Part shown: piece after piece, positions 47,641-60,048 of the stretch
Numbering within the stretch: position 1 is the first letter of the stretch
Layout of the letters: the number at the start of each line of letters is the position of its first letter
Source: Suillus spraguei
Taxonomy: Eukaryota > Basidiomycota > Agaricomycetes > Boletales > Suillaceae
DNA: 64,000 nucleotides
Assembly: GCA_016800925.1 (NCBI GenBank)
Contig: JABCPU010000271.1
Coordinates: 1-64,000 of the forward strand
Direction of reading: 5' to 3'
The notes under the pieces: model-generated
What the model saw: the letters and a program-made list of their open reading frames with translations, nothing else
The model's database searches: none
What the model was told of the DNA's origin: nothing
Made by a program: the position numbers and the translations under genes

Positions 47641-49775
47641 TTATTACACGGGTAGTGTCACAAATGTGTGACGGTAGTAATGTCATGCGCCTGATTCAAA
47701 AAGGCAATCACATTTCCAGGGGTTCGCTGTACGAACTTATGACCTTGTTCCGAGTATTTTATATTTTGCAGGCTCTTTGAGGCTATACATTTCATCTGTG
47801 TTTATGCATCATAACCATTTACGATAATGCCTGCCATCGGAGATGACGCAAGTGGTTACAAGGGTTAGTGTTTGATATTGATTGTATTGTTGTTACGCGC
47901 TTGGTTGTGTTCATTTGTGACCACGCGAGGAACAATAAAACGAATCGGACGAGATAACAAGACGAAACTGTGTATTTCTGAAACGTTGTACAAGTGAGCA
48001 GATGGTGGTAGGTATGAGACCTGAGTCTGGTAACACAATTCGAAATATAAGGGGAAGGGTCACGTGTCGTATGATGTGTAAGCGTTCAGCTTACATTTAT
48101 GCGGAGTTCAATTTTTTTGAGACCAAACCCCAGAACCGCGAAAACCACCACCTGGGCCACTGAACGCGAGAACGATACTCATTCACACAGCACGATATGC
48201 CTCCCTGGACTGTTTCATATGATCTGAAGCTTCGCATTCCTGTTCTTTACCATGTACAAGGACTTTCTATCAAACAAATCTGTGGGGTTATCAATGACCT
48301 TGCTCCGTAAAGTAACAAGTACTTGTGCACGCGATTTCTGGCGCGTCGACGTGCTTCAACATAGAGCTAGCATTTGTGCACTTGTGGTACGCAGTGAGCT
48401 ATCAGTATGCGTATATGCACTGATTTCGGATCCAGCTAGTTTGACGATATAGCATTTTTACATCTGGTAGAGACTTGGCAGCCCAAGTGTCCGAGTCACA
48501 ACCAGAAATAAAAATGCCATATGCTATTAGGACGCATGACCTGAGGATGGTATCTACTTCATTAATATTCGTATCATTACTGTGACCACAGAGGAAGAGA
48601 CAACCTCGAAACTTGTTTAGGCCTCCTCGACCTCATCCGTCATGTTTTCACCATCAACGATATTGTGAAATTCCTCTTTCCTGCTCACGTTGTCCAAGAT
48701 TCCGCGGCAGCTTGCCTCCAGTAGGCGTTCCTACCTCCACGAAATGTATTTGTGGATGAATTGAAACGAGATTGTGTTGAACGCACTGTCTGGAAATTAT
48801 GGTGAGCATCAAAGGAAAATAACAATAGAGAAAAATACTGAGGAACAGAACAGAATCGTAGTCCGGATACTCTCAAGGAAGGGGAGCAAGCAGATGCACC
48901 TGAACAAATTACCTCGCAATCTCGACTCATTCTGACACGCCTCCCCATTAACTGGATCTCAAAATTGGAGCAATGCGCGATGCAAACGAAACCTCTTGAT
49001 CGAAAAAGGATTAATACGAAATGCGCAAGTCCGCATCACTGCTCCTCATTACTGATTTGTAGAAGTTCAAACATTTCAGACAGGAGAGACACATTACCTG
49101 CCTCGCATTATATTCATCTTTAACGTATTTAAGTTGAGCTGTCAATCCCAAGCAATTTCCTCTGCAACTGCGTATACGACTACATTCAACGAACGTAAAG
49201 GGCTGACGCTGAAAAAAGCTGTGCTTGACCTGCACATGTATTCATTTGCACACGAACAGCTATACAAGGCACTGTAGAGGGTGCGATGTCGCAGGGACAT
49301 TCGAGCACTGTTTGGGAGAGACGAAGAGGAGAAGATAACGGCAAACGTAATTTACAGAGATTTGTGATTGTAATTCAGGGTAGAAAACGTGCGAAGGCGA
49401 ACGGAGCGCTCATATGATATATAACACTGCTGCAATTGAGTCTTGCATGCGGCGGAAGTTTGGAAGGAACTGTGACTCCGCGACACTGCAGTGGCTACTG
49501 CATGCTGTGTGAACTATGTAGTTCAAGTTGGGCCTTGGCTATCATACTAGCTACATCGAAACTTCTGTAGAAAGTGCCCACAGCAAGTCGTTCCACGAGG
49601 CTTGCCATGCGTAATTAGTGGACTGTCACTGCTGTGCACAGCTTCCCGTTAAATACCATCAATGTCCGATCATGATGTGAGTGCTGAGTATCTCGACTCC
49701 TTTGCTCCCTTCCGAGTCTTACATTCCCTCTCACCTATCTTCTGACCCACCTGCCAGTGATATCAAAATTTCGAA
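47641..49775. other. Intergenic, with a possible scrap of the membrane-protein family
   Basis: Mostly unrecognised. Near 48709-48732 the sequence GCTTGCCTCCAGTAGGCGTT resembles the minus-strand ERLLEA coding segment of the membrane-protein gene (about 47405-47425). The match is short. No other supportable feature is seen. Confidence 0.3.
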
Positions 49776-51730
49776 ATGCCCTTTTCGCGGGTCAACAATT
49801 TCGTCAACAATTTCGATGCGAGCAAAGTATTTGCAGTTCGATTGAGGCGCGGACGTACTAGTACACGATGCAGCTCGACAACTACCCACCATGATGGCCA
49901 TTACACCATCCCTGCAGATATCCCTAGTGAGTTACCGTTCCTTCACCTACTCTCCATTTGAATTTATCACTACTAGTGCGCCCTGGTTCTCCGGCCAGGG
50001 ATCCTAGTCTCCCAGTTCAAGTTTCCATCAACATTTCCTCCACCACATCCTCCAATGGCGATTCTTCTGCCCGCAAAGCTTCTGACATGGCGCAAGCAAT
50101 TTTGCCTTTTGTCCAGGACGTTGCAGGTGCAATTCCATTTGCAGGTCCGCCGATCCAAGCTACTATTAGTGGAATATTATCAATCTTTCAAGCCATAGAT
50201 GTAAGAGCTTATTTTCTTACTAAAATGTTTCTTAATTCAAAGACCGTCACAGAGACGTAATCAGGATAAGGCGGACCTAGATTGTTTGGTGTCACGACTT
50301 TATCGACTAAGCTCACATCTGTGCAATGCCCCAACCGTACAGGATCCCTTAGAACACCACCGGAGGGATTTCATAATTAGGTATATATCTTCTTCATGTG
50401 TCCTTGAATTTACCCGACATCGAGGCGCATTTAGGATGCTACAAGACATATCGGCCAAAGTAACACAGTTGTCAAACCGTGGTCTCGCGTATACATCTGT
50501 TACGCAAGACATTATCGGATGCTCCAACGAAATCGATCGTTATCTGGCGGATTATTCGGTTTTGTTTTACTCTCTCAAGATTATTTCCATGCACTCACTA
50601 GTATTCTGCTTTGTTAGTGGTCATCTCAGATGCAATGTCAACACGGCATCCACGAAGTGTTAGCAATTCTTCGGGGGCAGAAGGATTCTGTCGGACCTAC
50701 TGCAACGCAATTAACTGCGGCTGTCATACTTGGTTGTGTGACACTGGTAGATGCAACAGGCCATGAACATGCAATATCTGTGACCTTTTGTGCCTCATTT
50801 CAGGTCTGCCCCAGTGTAAAATCCGTATTTGGAAGCTCACTCATCAAGCTCTCTTTAGCAACTCAATGACATGCTCCAGGTTCTGTTTAAACGTGACTCG
50901 ATCGAAGCACAACTTCAGAGACGGTATATGGAGCAAGGACAATATGATTTGTGCATCGATGACGACAAGCAAGTAACTCAGCTTACGAGCCATGAATGGC
51001 CAAGCATTGAAGCAGGTACGAAGATTGTCATGAGAGTTGTTATTGAACAACAAACGACACCATCGTCTGGAGTTGACTACAAATGTCATTTCTGTGGTGC
51101 CGTCAATCACATTGGTGCTGGGTCTACTAAATATACATTTGAACGGCAGGGTCGCTCGATCGATTGGTGAGTATGTTTGTCTTCTGGCTCCTGAGGGCGC
51201 CTAATAGCCGAAAGTCGAGTATGCAAACGACGATTTCAGATCACCCGCGGAAGCTCCAGTGCAAAGCGGAGCACACAGTCCTCTAACATTGACTGCGGTC
51301 CTAGAACTGAAGTAGAAATGCACCTTATTCGCAACTTTCGCATCCAGCAGAGTGCATCTGCCCAATATCGTGCGTTTACCTATCTTCAATATGTGATGAC
51401 TTTCGATTTTTTTTTCTTCTTCTTGTAGACCGTCCCGATGAGTTGTTGCTGTTCCAATGTTTCTGGGATGCTGGACATGGCTTGCATTGTAATGACTTGA
51501 TTCATGGCTACAATCTTTCCGCTCACCTGCGTGAAGTTCATGGAATTCACGGGTCGGACCAGAGTCGAGTTTACTGCCTATGGAATTCTTGTCATAGGGA
51601 GTTCAACAAGGAGCATCTTACGAGACACGTTGAGGAAATTCACATGAGGATTACGTACGGGTGCGGGTGCGGGAGTACATTCTCGCGCAGAGATACTCTC
51701 AACAGGCACAAGAGAACCGCGCGGCATTAA
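49776..51730 (+). CDS. Helical-bundle + ubiquitin-like + C2H2 zinc-finger protein
   Basis: About eight exons splice in phase. Exon 1 starts MPFSRVNNFVNNFDASKVFA. Exons 2-5 give a helical region resembling MLKL/HeLo-like N-terminal bundles: MAQAILPFVQDVAGAIPFAG, PPIQATISGILSIFQAID, DKADLDCLVSRLYRLSSHLC, DISAKVTQLSNRGLAYTSVT. After HGIHEVLAILRG the ubiquitin-like domain found in many agaricomycete proteins begins (VTLVDATGHEHAISVTFCAS; DMLQVLFKRDSIEAQLQRRY; YDLCIDDDKQVTQLTSHEWP; GTKIVMRVVIEQ). A CHFCGAVNH Cys pair follows. The C-terminus has three C2H2-like units: CFWDAGHGLHC with HLREVH, YCLWNSCHREFNKEHLTRHV with EEIH, and CGCGSTFSRRDTLNRHKRTA with RH. The stop is at 51728-51730. It may act in signalling near the NLR-type incompatibility machinery; this is inferred from domain types only. 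Confidence 0.75.
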
Positions 51731-53028
51731 ATAGGTAGTCTCTGAATATGTGATCCCGTGCTACCTATCTTCTATGCCATGACTTCAACTAGGGCCTCTG
51801 TTGTCTACGTTGCATATGATCCGATACATTTACTAGTTTCCTCTATGTTATTTACCCTGGTGTTTTGCTGGTGGTGCTTAACATATTTTTAGTTCAAGTA
51901 CGAAACCATATTTCAAATACTGAATTGGTAGCAGTCCATCAATTTTATAGTGGTATCTATGGCCTGGCGGCCTTCGGTCTGAGGATCAAGTTATGAATGA
52001 TACTCCAGTCTCAAATCTACGTTCAGCGCCTAATCTACATGGCTTGGTGTCATCGAGAAATAGATTATCATCCACCTCAAGTTATGTCTCAGCACTGGCG
52101 AGAGATATTACTTGCAATTGGTGATGATACCCTCGAGATGGCTGGTAATGGAAAAATCTGAACAGCAGCCAACTTAACACCTCAAACTGATAACAAAAAG
52201 CATTCTTCCCCAATCTATCGCTGCATACAAGAAAATGTTCTTTAGATAAGTTTCGGTCAGCCGAACTCGCCAAAATGAGATAGCAAAGTTTCGAGCTTTA
52301 GAAACTGCTTATGATTACGGACGTTCATGCTCTAGATCTCTTGCCGTTAGGACCATGAAGGTAATTCTCGAAACTCGGAAGTAGTGAGTGATTCCGGTGC
52401 AGTAAATGACGCAGCGCCTATCGAAAGAAGCACCGGCTTGTGGAACGGGAGAAATCGGTTTTCCGGTGAAGTGTATCACCAGTAAATCAGCTGGTAAAAC
52501 CGGAGAATCCTAAACACTCAAGCCTTAGGCCTGAGTTGTGTAGGTATGCAGTTTTCCGGTGCATGACCAAACTGTATCGACAGTTCCGAGTCTCGACCTG
52601 CATGAGTGAGAAATTTTGTGATTGCAATTCAGAGAGGGCAAAGGCCTGGATATTTTTGTTATTGAATCAAAAAATAGTAGTATCTTCAGTCTTGAGAATG
52701 GGATACTCACATATCTATACCGGAACGGACGCCAACGTTACGTGGTGCGGTCTCTTTCAGGTAATCGAAAGTACATCACAGAACTCCAAGATCATCATCT
52801 TAATGTACGTGGATCCATGAGAACTTGAGCTAGCAAAGTTCAACCGTTTTTTGTCTTACTTACTGACAATACTGGAGGGTCAGTGAGTTGCATATCGAAT
52901 TACAAAGGTGTCCGCATCATCATGGCACCCTTGTTTCGGACTTGAGCTGACCACAACAAGACACGACCCTGTACATGTTTAAGGTGGATATCGATATCTT
53001 CAAGGTCCTCGCACAAAGTGACATAGAA
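51731..53028. other. Intergenic, no gene recognised
   Basis: Short ORFs on both strands (52082-52273, 52525-52828) have no motif. No repeats stood out. Confidence 0.35.
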
Positions 53029-53554
53029 CTAATTCCCCAAGGTAGCAGCAGCAACAACTAAAGGGAAGACGGAGAGATAGTCTATCCTTTGTGAAGCCAA
53101 GAATGTAGATGAAGGTGCTGCGAAGACCAAAATAAATGTTCCGCTCCCTAACGAGCCATCACTGACGGTGTGGAAGATGTCGTTGATCCCAGCTTCAAGA
53201 GTTGTATGTCTGGAGTAGAAGCGAAAGATGGGCCATGGGGTAGCAAATTTGTTTATTAGTACGCGAACTGCGGTAGCACCGCTTTTAAAGATGGAAGGGA
53301 AATACGCCAAGCAAGACTTTTCTTGCCTCCAGTAGTCGTTGCTTCAGCGTTTCGGTAACACCACGCAACTCGAGGATATATTCCAGGGAAGGAGACCTTT
53401 TACTAGTTAGTAGTAGTAGGTATTGAATGATAGACCCAGCCTGGTTGACGTGCCATTCAACCAAGAAAACGGCGCTGACCTCCGAACTGGGTTGGTGCTT
53501 GAATTGAAGTACCGCTCTCGGCAATCGATGAGAGCGAGTATTACATAATGTCAT
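53029..53554 (-). pseudogene. Truncated relative of the 46.8-kb membrane protein
   Basis: Minus-strand pieces LELRGVTETLKQRLLEARK, then SGATAVRVLINKFATPWPIF, RFYSRHTTLEAGINDIFHTV and GSGTFILVFAAPSSTFLASQ align with the gene at 46763-47640. The coiled-coil part after ERLLEA is shortened, and the frame stops at 53029 just where the second membrane region would begin (AAATLGN against ITVFGKW). The C-terminal hydrophobic pair is missing. It is probably a dead copy, but a shortened protein cannot be excluded. Confidence 0.5.
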
Positions 53555-53738
53555 GTGTATTTATAGTGATTTTCCGCTTTAGTATCGCTTTAAAGCCCCC
53601 GGGAACAAATATACATCATGAAAGCTACCCTGATCTGAGGCTGCGATTGCCTGCTATGACCCACCAGGTGAGTTTGTAATTAACGTCGCCCTGCCACCTC
53701 TAGAAGTCGAATGCTGAACTCTGACATATCACAGTTCT

Positions 53739-55247
53739 TGATCCGTCGAATTCAAGTGATGAGGGCCGTTGTCCTGATGAGTCACTGTTTACCATTTACC
53801 ATTCCACACAAATCTCTTGCCTGGCCGCCACACGAAATTTTATAGGCGCCCTGCCCGTCGAGCTTTTACTGGCAATATTCACGCATCTTTATCGGTCATC
53901 CCGTCGTCTCACTCCAACTGGTGAGACATGGGGATTAGATGATCCTCTGGCATCGTTATTCCCCTACGCTCCGGCCGCAGTATGTTCGATGTGGGGTTCG
54001 GTGTTGTCGAGTGTTCCAGAGTTCTGGACTCGTGTGGTCATCAGAGTTGACTCTCAACATACACGTAGTCGAGATGTTCGACGTTATTTCGAGTGGTCAA
54101 GGAATCTTCATCTGGATGTTATCATCACCAGACATCGCGATGAATTCGAAGGAGATGACAAGGGGGAAAAGACAAAAGTCTTCAGGGCAACCCGCGAACT
54201 CGTTAGGCATATTGGGCGATGTAGGAGCATCTACTTCAACGTGATGTATAGTTCATCATTACCGTCCATACTCCACGACTTTCATCAGGAAACGGCTCCT
54301 CACCTGCATACCTTGAAGCTCAAATGTAAAGTTGACGATGGTGGATCCCCTCGTCGGAAACTTGTGCATTGGAGTTTTGATGCACCCGATCTTCGCCACC
54401 TCTATCTAGATGCCCGAAATTTTTTCGACGTCTGTATAGACCGTAACAACTGGCTCAAGCGCCTGCGCAACTTACATTCCCTTTCAGTTTCCCGCTATCG
54501 CCAACTTTCAGACAAGGGCATTGATTTGTACAAACTGCTGAAGGCAATAGAGGAATCACCTTCCCTCGAATACTTGGAGCTCAAGGACTTACACTTCTCT
54601 CGCCTGCGTCCTTGGACCAGAGTGGATAATATTAGTATAGATCTGTTGTCTATGAATCTGGAGGACCTATCAGGCGAGGTGTTCTCGGAAATCGTCGGTT
54701 ATGTCGACAGTGCCCCAACTGCAACTCGCATTTCTCGTTGCGCTATTACTACTTGCCACCACTCCCTAATCTCTGGTGGTGTCGCCTTCCATGATCTCTC
54801 GGCTGACCAGGATTTGATGACTCCCCTTGCACATTGGCGCGGACGCACACTCTCGCTTGTCAATTGTGCATGCTTCCATGATGAATTTCTGCAAGATATG
54901 ATAGATGGCGGACCACATGACCAATCCTTTGCGTGCAAGGGGTGAAAGAGTTATACCTCGTCAACTGCACCAAATTTTCTCCGAGGCTGCTCAAGACTAT
55001 GGTGCTTAAGCGAAGGAAGCTAGCACGCAGATCCACTTTCTGGAGACACGATCAAGAAACTCTCGATTGGACATTTCCAGTCGTGGCACCCATCACATTG
55101 ATATCAGTCGAAGGTGGACCGGTGTTGTCCAAAAAGGACAGGGAGTGGTTTGATAAGAACCTCGGGTCGTTTTACTGGGATGAGCAAGTGCGGCATTGTC
55201 CGTTTGAGGATTCTGACGATAGCGACGATGACATTCACGGCAGATAG
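53739..55247 (+). CDS. F-box protein with LRR-like C-terminus
   Basis: This is the common agaricomycete F-box architecture, an expected substrate adaptor for SCF ubiquitin ligases. The F-box reads LPVELLLAIFTHLYRSSRRL with VCSMWGSVLSSVPEFWTRVV. Leucine-rich-repeat-like strands and helices follow (APHLHTLKLKC; APDLRHLYLDARNFFDVCID; SPSLEYLELKDLHFSRLRPW; RGRTLSLVNCACFHDEFLQD; VKELYLVNCTKFSPRLLKTM). An acidic tail (DSDDSDDDIHGR) precedes the stop at 55247. Frame is lost at about 54926-54932, just after DQSF, and one extra T in the TTT run restores it. The 5' end is uncertain: a donor at ATGACCCACCAG|GT (53667) and an acceptor near 53735 are likely, but their phases do not agree as read. Substrate unknown. 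Confidence 0.7.
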
Positions 55248-56439
55248 TAGTTTGAGTCACCGTATCAAATCGATCCGTTAAGTATATAGTGCTTGGGTAC
55301 AGGTGATGATTTATGCTGGCAACGAGACAATTTTGAATGATAAGCGGGAACTACTGAATTAGTTGCTGTGTTCGCGGCGCGCGCTTGATGCTAAAAAATA
55401 TTTTAATTCAGGGAAAGGTTTAAAAATTAGGCAGCAATACTACGTACATGGGAAGGTTTAGATAGCTACCTTAGGCTCCATACAGCGAGAATTAGGACGA
55501 GCATACTCTGCGACAAGGCGTAGGACGTCTCTCTTGCGAAGGTTTAATCGACAGTGGTGGCCAAATCAGGGATGGTTTAGGGTCCGCATGAGTAATTACG
55601 AGAGGATGGCGTAACGTCGAATCGACATTGACAACGACGTTTTAGAGTTGAGCAGGCTCAATAAATAGTTGGTATTCGAAAACAGGTGGCGTCCCATAAA
55701 AAATTAGTTAATAAAAATTCGTCTGTAAAATGTTACGGGAAGTCACTCAATGGGAATATCGGATAAAGCGGCGGGCGGAAGTTACGAGTTGGAGCTGAGC
55801 GTGCCGAGTTACTGAGCACAGTCCTGAAGCCGGTATTGTTTGATGCGGCCAGGCCAGCTTGAACAATATTGATGTTAATATTGATTGACGGCCATATGTA
55901 AGTTCCCACGGCCAAATTACGAGTGATGATGCTCTGAGAATCAGATACATGCGGTCTCTTTTACCCCTTGAATTTATTTAACAGTCCGTTAAAGTCGAGC
56001 GAGATTCTGCAAGAGACCAACAAGAGTCCGGAGTATCAGGGAGGACCTGCGGTGGATCATCTCACGATGTGTCTCGGTCACATCCGAAGATTGCACCTCT
56101 GAAGGGGGGCAAAACGTGTTGTTCATATTCTGACCTCTACCCGTTGTGCGGGATGCCGATAATCACTTGCTTATTAACCAGCTGCGTCCTGTTTTATACT
56201 TCGTTTACACAGACATGAGCTGTCTTCTTCCCTCATCAGATATCCTTCATTAATTTAGCAATTTTGTGCTGTAAGATACTTACATATCCAACGGGTTTCA
56301 ATTCCGTAGTATAACCTGAAAATTTACAGTCAGTCATACTGAAAGACGGCGAGACGATGGTGTATGGTGGCGCAAAACCGTTCAGGGGAGATGTAGGGAC
56401 CAACATAACGGCAGTCGCTATGTAACATTGTAAGTGGTT
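55248..56439. other. Intergenic, no gene recognised
   Basis: AT-rich in the first part. Short ORFs (55733-55950) lack motifs. The right end is downstream of the SFM1-like gene. Confidence 0.35.
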
Positions 56440-57504
56440 TTAGAAATCAAAACTTTTGTTAAGATCCTCGTGCAGAAGTTCCCGCATTCCGGAGGGTAAA
56501 ACGGGTTCTCTGCCGTTGACAATATACCCTGTTTAAATTCCACGATGGGCGCGGGTGGAAGATGCGATTAGCCCTGACTTAATGCAATTTGGGGGTATCA
56601 CTGACGAAAAGGCATTTCAACACTTTCTTTAGCATTGAATGTGATAGTTGGGAAGTCCTGGATAGGCTATGAACGTTCATCACGCCCGTGAATATCGTGC
56701 GACGCACCACGTATGGTATCGAATTCAGTTGGACTATAAATGGTTTACAACGGTTTCGCTGTAAAAAGGGGCAAGAATCACCTTTGTCATCGACAACTCG
56801 CTTAGTTACACCGAGTGCAGTATCTGTTGTCATCTGCATTTGACCCAGGTGACGCGAAGGGAAACCAAGTTGACGGAGCTCAGATGTTCGATCACGAGGG
56901 GGATCATCACCTGGTGTACAACTTGAATGTCTAGAATAATCCGATAAGTGAGAAGCCTAGATCTACTCACCTAGTATACCCTTGCGTCCAGAATTAAGTT
57001 GATCAGTGAACCCGAGGTCTCAGTAAATACAGATCTCACCCCAAACAAGAAATGATCGAAAATCTTGCCATCTTCCGGAGCGAGAGCTGTTTGAGCTTTC
57101 GGGTCAAGAAGACATACCCTTGTAATCGGAATATCTTTTTGCTTTAGCAACTCCATTACTGACTGAGTATGGACTTTGTATGATGCAGCGGGTTCGTTGA
57201 TAAGGGCCAGCCGGGCATCGAGCGATGAACTAGAATTGTGCGATAGATGCGTAAACTCAACGTGACCATTAATTCCGGCCAACGTGATCATATGCTAAAA
57301 CAACCAAACCATCCGAGTCAGTCATTGAGCGAATTGCGCTGATGAGTCTACTACGTGCCGCGTATTCCAGCTCGACCCAGGGTGGAAGAGATTTTGGCGT
57401 CGTTTCATCTTCCTCCATGTGTTCTGCGTAAAAACATGATTGTTACTTTTCCTTCAACACCACTAGGGTTGCTGTGACCCACCAATCACATATGTGAATG
57501 GCAT
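56440..57504 (-). CDS. SFM1: SFM1-like SPOUT protein arginine methyltransferase
   Basis: This is a SPOUT-fold methyltransferase related to yeast Sfm1, which methylates an arginine of ribosomal protein uS3. Exon 1 is only 22 nt (57504-57483) and joins to give MPFTYVIEHMEEDETTPKSL, then PPWVELEYAAR. The next exons give HMITLAGINGHVEFTHLSHN and ITRVCLLDPKAQTALAPEDG, followed by KIFDHFLFG. GGILGD-PPRDRTSELRQLGF and QMQMTTDTALGVTKRVVDDK form the trefoil-knot SAM-binding core. The C-terminal exons VQLNSIPY, DFPTITFNAKESVEMPF and RYIVNGREPVLPSGMRELLH end at TAA 56440-56442. Five to six introns are canonical. The LLDP, GGILGD and TTDTA blocks are those conserved in the family. Confidence 0.85.
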
Positions 57505-58070
57505 GACGACTGCGCGATTTGGGACCTTCGATTCGACCAAAATGTCAATTATAGGTTGCAGATGGTGGTTTTGCATTATTTTAGGATGTTCGACACAGCC
57601 ACGTGCCAGACTTGATGACGTCATCGATCTCCATTCCAAATTAGGACATGGCTTCTTTTCCGTGTGCCTCGCAGCTCCTGCTTAAACTAACCCAAGTATC
57701 GTAAATCAATGGGTTCAAGTCCATTCAGCTACTGATTCTAGCAGATTGGCATCAGATTATTCGATATCACTTTCGTGATTTTGGTAAAATGGTGTTACCG
57801 TCCGTACTTTTCATGCGCGATTTCAACGGCATAAATAAAGCTTAGCACTGACAGCGACTACTAGATGACACGATTCAATCGGACATCCTCAACACAGTGC
57901 AATCTTCCCTTCCCTGACATGGTCTGGCGCGTCTTTCGTGTCACAACGCCTCCGGATTCCGAGTCAATGTCACAGTATGTTTCGACAGCCTCAATTCGCA
58001 TTCCCAGGCGGACGACACCAGATATATAAGAAAACCATTGGCACCTCCGGATAATCATCTCCAGATACAA
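57505..58070. promoter_or_regulatory. Divergent promoter between SFM1-like and FAD monooxygenase genes
   Basis: The two genes point away from each other across 566 bp. I see no coding segment inside. Confidence 0.4.
58021..58031 (+). promoter_or_regulatory. TATA-like box of the FAD monooxygenase gene
   Basis: AGATATATAAG lies about 40 bases upstream of the ATG at 58071, a plausible core promoter with a short leader. Confidence 0.4.
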
Positions 58071-59878
58071 TGTCTACACCTAAATTCAGAGTCGCTATCT
58101 GGTGAGGTGTCTTCAGCTTCTAGCTATATCTATGCTCATTACATTACTGCCCCAGCGGAGGAGGGATAGGTGGTTTGACATTAGCCGTTGCTTTGTCCCG
58201 GTACCCGGATATTGTCGTCGATGTGTATGAAGCCGCACAGAGCTTTCATGAAATTGGCGCTGGTATTGCTATCTGGCCTAGGGCATTCAAGGTACAGATC
58301 TCTGCGAATAAAAGATATACTGGCGTCAGACAACCATCTAGGTCTTGCGAAAACTTGGATACAATTTCGAGCAGCAATTGATCCAACGCTGCGGTTACGA
58401 ATTCACAGATAAATATGGTTAGTGGTGATTTGTATACGACAGATGTTTAATCACACTAAGAAAAATCTAGTTCCATGTATTAAGCACCGTAAAAGTGATC
58501 AAGCCGTTGGTGTTCAGCTTTTTGAACTGATGTCGAAAGGTCAACTTTTCTTTACATTCAAACGCATCTTTCCCTGACCACGCTCGGTACCACAGGCAAT
58601 CAAATGCGTTTTCATCGTGCTGACTTTCTTGGCGTACTTCTCTCACATCTCGCACCATCATGCAGAACGCATAACGGCAAGCGTCTAAAATCGTATATTC
58701 AGCCCTTCAATGGCCGTTCAAGAAATTCACCAATTACGCTGATATTCATGGATGGATCGACAGCGACATGTGATGTTTTAATTGGCGCTGACGGGATCAA
58801 ATCCGCAGTCAGACCCTGTATGCTGCATGAATTGGCTAGGGGCATGCCACCCGATAGAAAGCAATCAGTACTCTCCTGTATTAACCCGATTTGGAGCGGC
58901 GCCACTGCATACCGAGCATTGATTTCTGCGGAGAAGCTGCGCGCCCGTTGTCCTGACCACCGCGTCCTTGGGGGAGGGATTACTCAGGTAAATCTTCTTC
59001 TAGTCATATTACATAGCCAATATTGACTTGTCGGCGCCTTCATTTCTAGTACTTGGGAAAAGATGCTGTGAGACTTTTTGTTTATTATATATTTATTATA
59101 TACGTTATGTTGAGGCTGACGGACACATTTTAGTTCTTCCTTGGATACCCAATTTCTCTTGGGAAATACATCAATCTCGCAGGTTTCACGCTTCAACCGG
59201 ATCTTGTTGGCACGGCATATGAAGCCGATGCCCGAATTCCTCGTCGGTCTTTCGAAGGGAAGGCTAACAGCGAGTGGGTCGGAGAACTCACGGCTGAACA
59301 ATTCGTCGAGCCTTTCAAGAACTTTGAAAAGGATGCGAAGCACCTTCTCGAGGTCTGTTATTCACATCTATTTCGCTTGTCACTGACGATCTCCGCAGTG
59401 TGTAGAAAAAGGCACGCTCTGGGCTGTGCACACCGTGAAAACATTACCATCCATGAGTTTTGGGCGAGTCGCGCTCCTGGGTGACGCTGCCCATGCAATG
59501 ATGCCGTTCCAAGGCGCTGGTGCTGGTCAGAGTATCGAGGTCAGTTGTGCACATTTGTACTCTTCTTTCTCACTGTGCTGATTTGATTTATAGGATGCTT
59601 ATCTCCTCGCAACTGTTCTTGGACACAAAGCTACGACCTTAGACACAGTGCCCAGGGCACTCGCCATATACGACAAGTTGAGACGACCATTCTCATCGGA
59701 TGTGGCACGGCGCTCGAGACTCAATGGCCAATTATGTTCATTTCAAACGGACGTTCCTTTACACGAACTCGGCAAAACGATCATCAAGAATTTCGAGTGG
59801 TCATGGTTGACGGAGCTAGATGGTGCTTTGGAAGAAGCTATCAAGCTTGTGGAAAATAGTTCTATCAGAATCAGCTAA
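58071..59878 (+). CDS. FAD-dependent monooxygenase (salicylate hydroxylase-like)
   Basis: This is a class A flavin monooxygenase of the salicylate 1-hydroxylase type, which hydroxylates aromatic acids using NAD(P)H and oxygen. Exon 1 (MSTPKFRVAI) joins to CGGGIGGLTLAVALSRYPDI, the GxGxxG FAD-binding fold, then VVDVYEAAQSFHEIGAGIAI. Next come KVLRKLGYNFEQQLIQRCGY, RKSDQAVGVQLFELMSKG and QMRFHRADFLGVLLSHLAPS. ATCDVLIGADGIKSAVRP is the DG motif, followed by WSGATAYRALISAEKLRARC. The second FAD motif is RVALLGDAAHAMMPFQGAGA, and the C-terminus follows (VPRALAIYDKLRRPFSSDVA). The region 59060-59150 is ambiguous: one acceptor (59134) keeps frame but skips a family-like DGHILV segment, the other keeps the segment but shifts frame. 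Length of about 430 residues fits the family. The substrate is unknown. Confidence 0.82.
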
Positions 59879-60048
59879 TAGCGCAGCTATACATATCTCC
59901 ATTATCTATATCTCAAATTGTGCCAGTGTAGTTCTAATAGCGGTGTCGGATAATAATATGCCTCTGCCAATGTGTATAGTACGAATCGATGACAAAAGGG
60001 TTAGAATAAAATCCATATATTAGCATATATCCATGGGGGACCATCGAC

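Noticed and set aside
52525..52828. Overlapping ORFs on both strands as a gene
   Set aside because: No recognisable domain, no consistent frame with splice signals, and an isolated position in AT-rich sequence.
57700..57725. T-arm-like sequence GGGTTCAAGTCC suggesting a tRNA
   Set aside because: The stem does not close over five pairs with a seven-base loop, and no D-arm, anticodon arm or acceptor stem could be found upstream.
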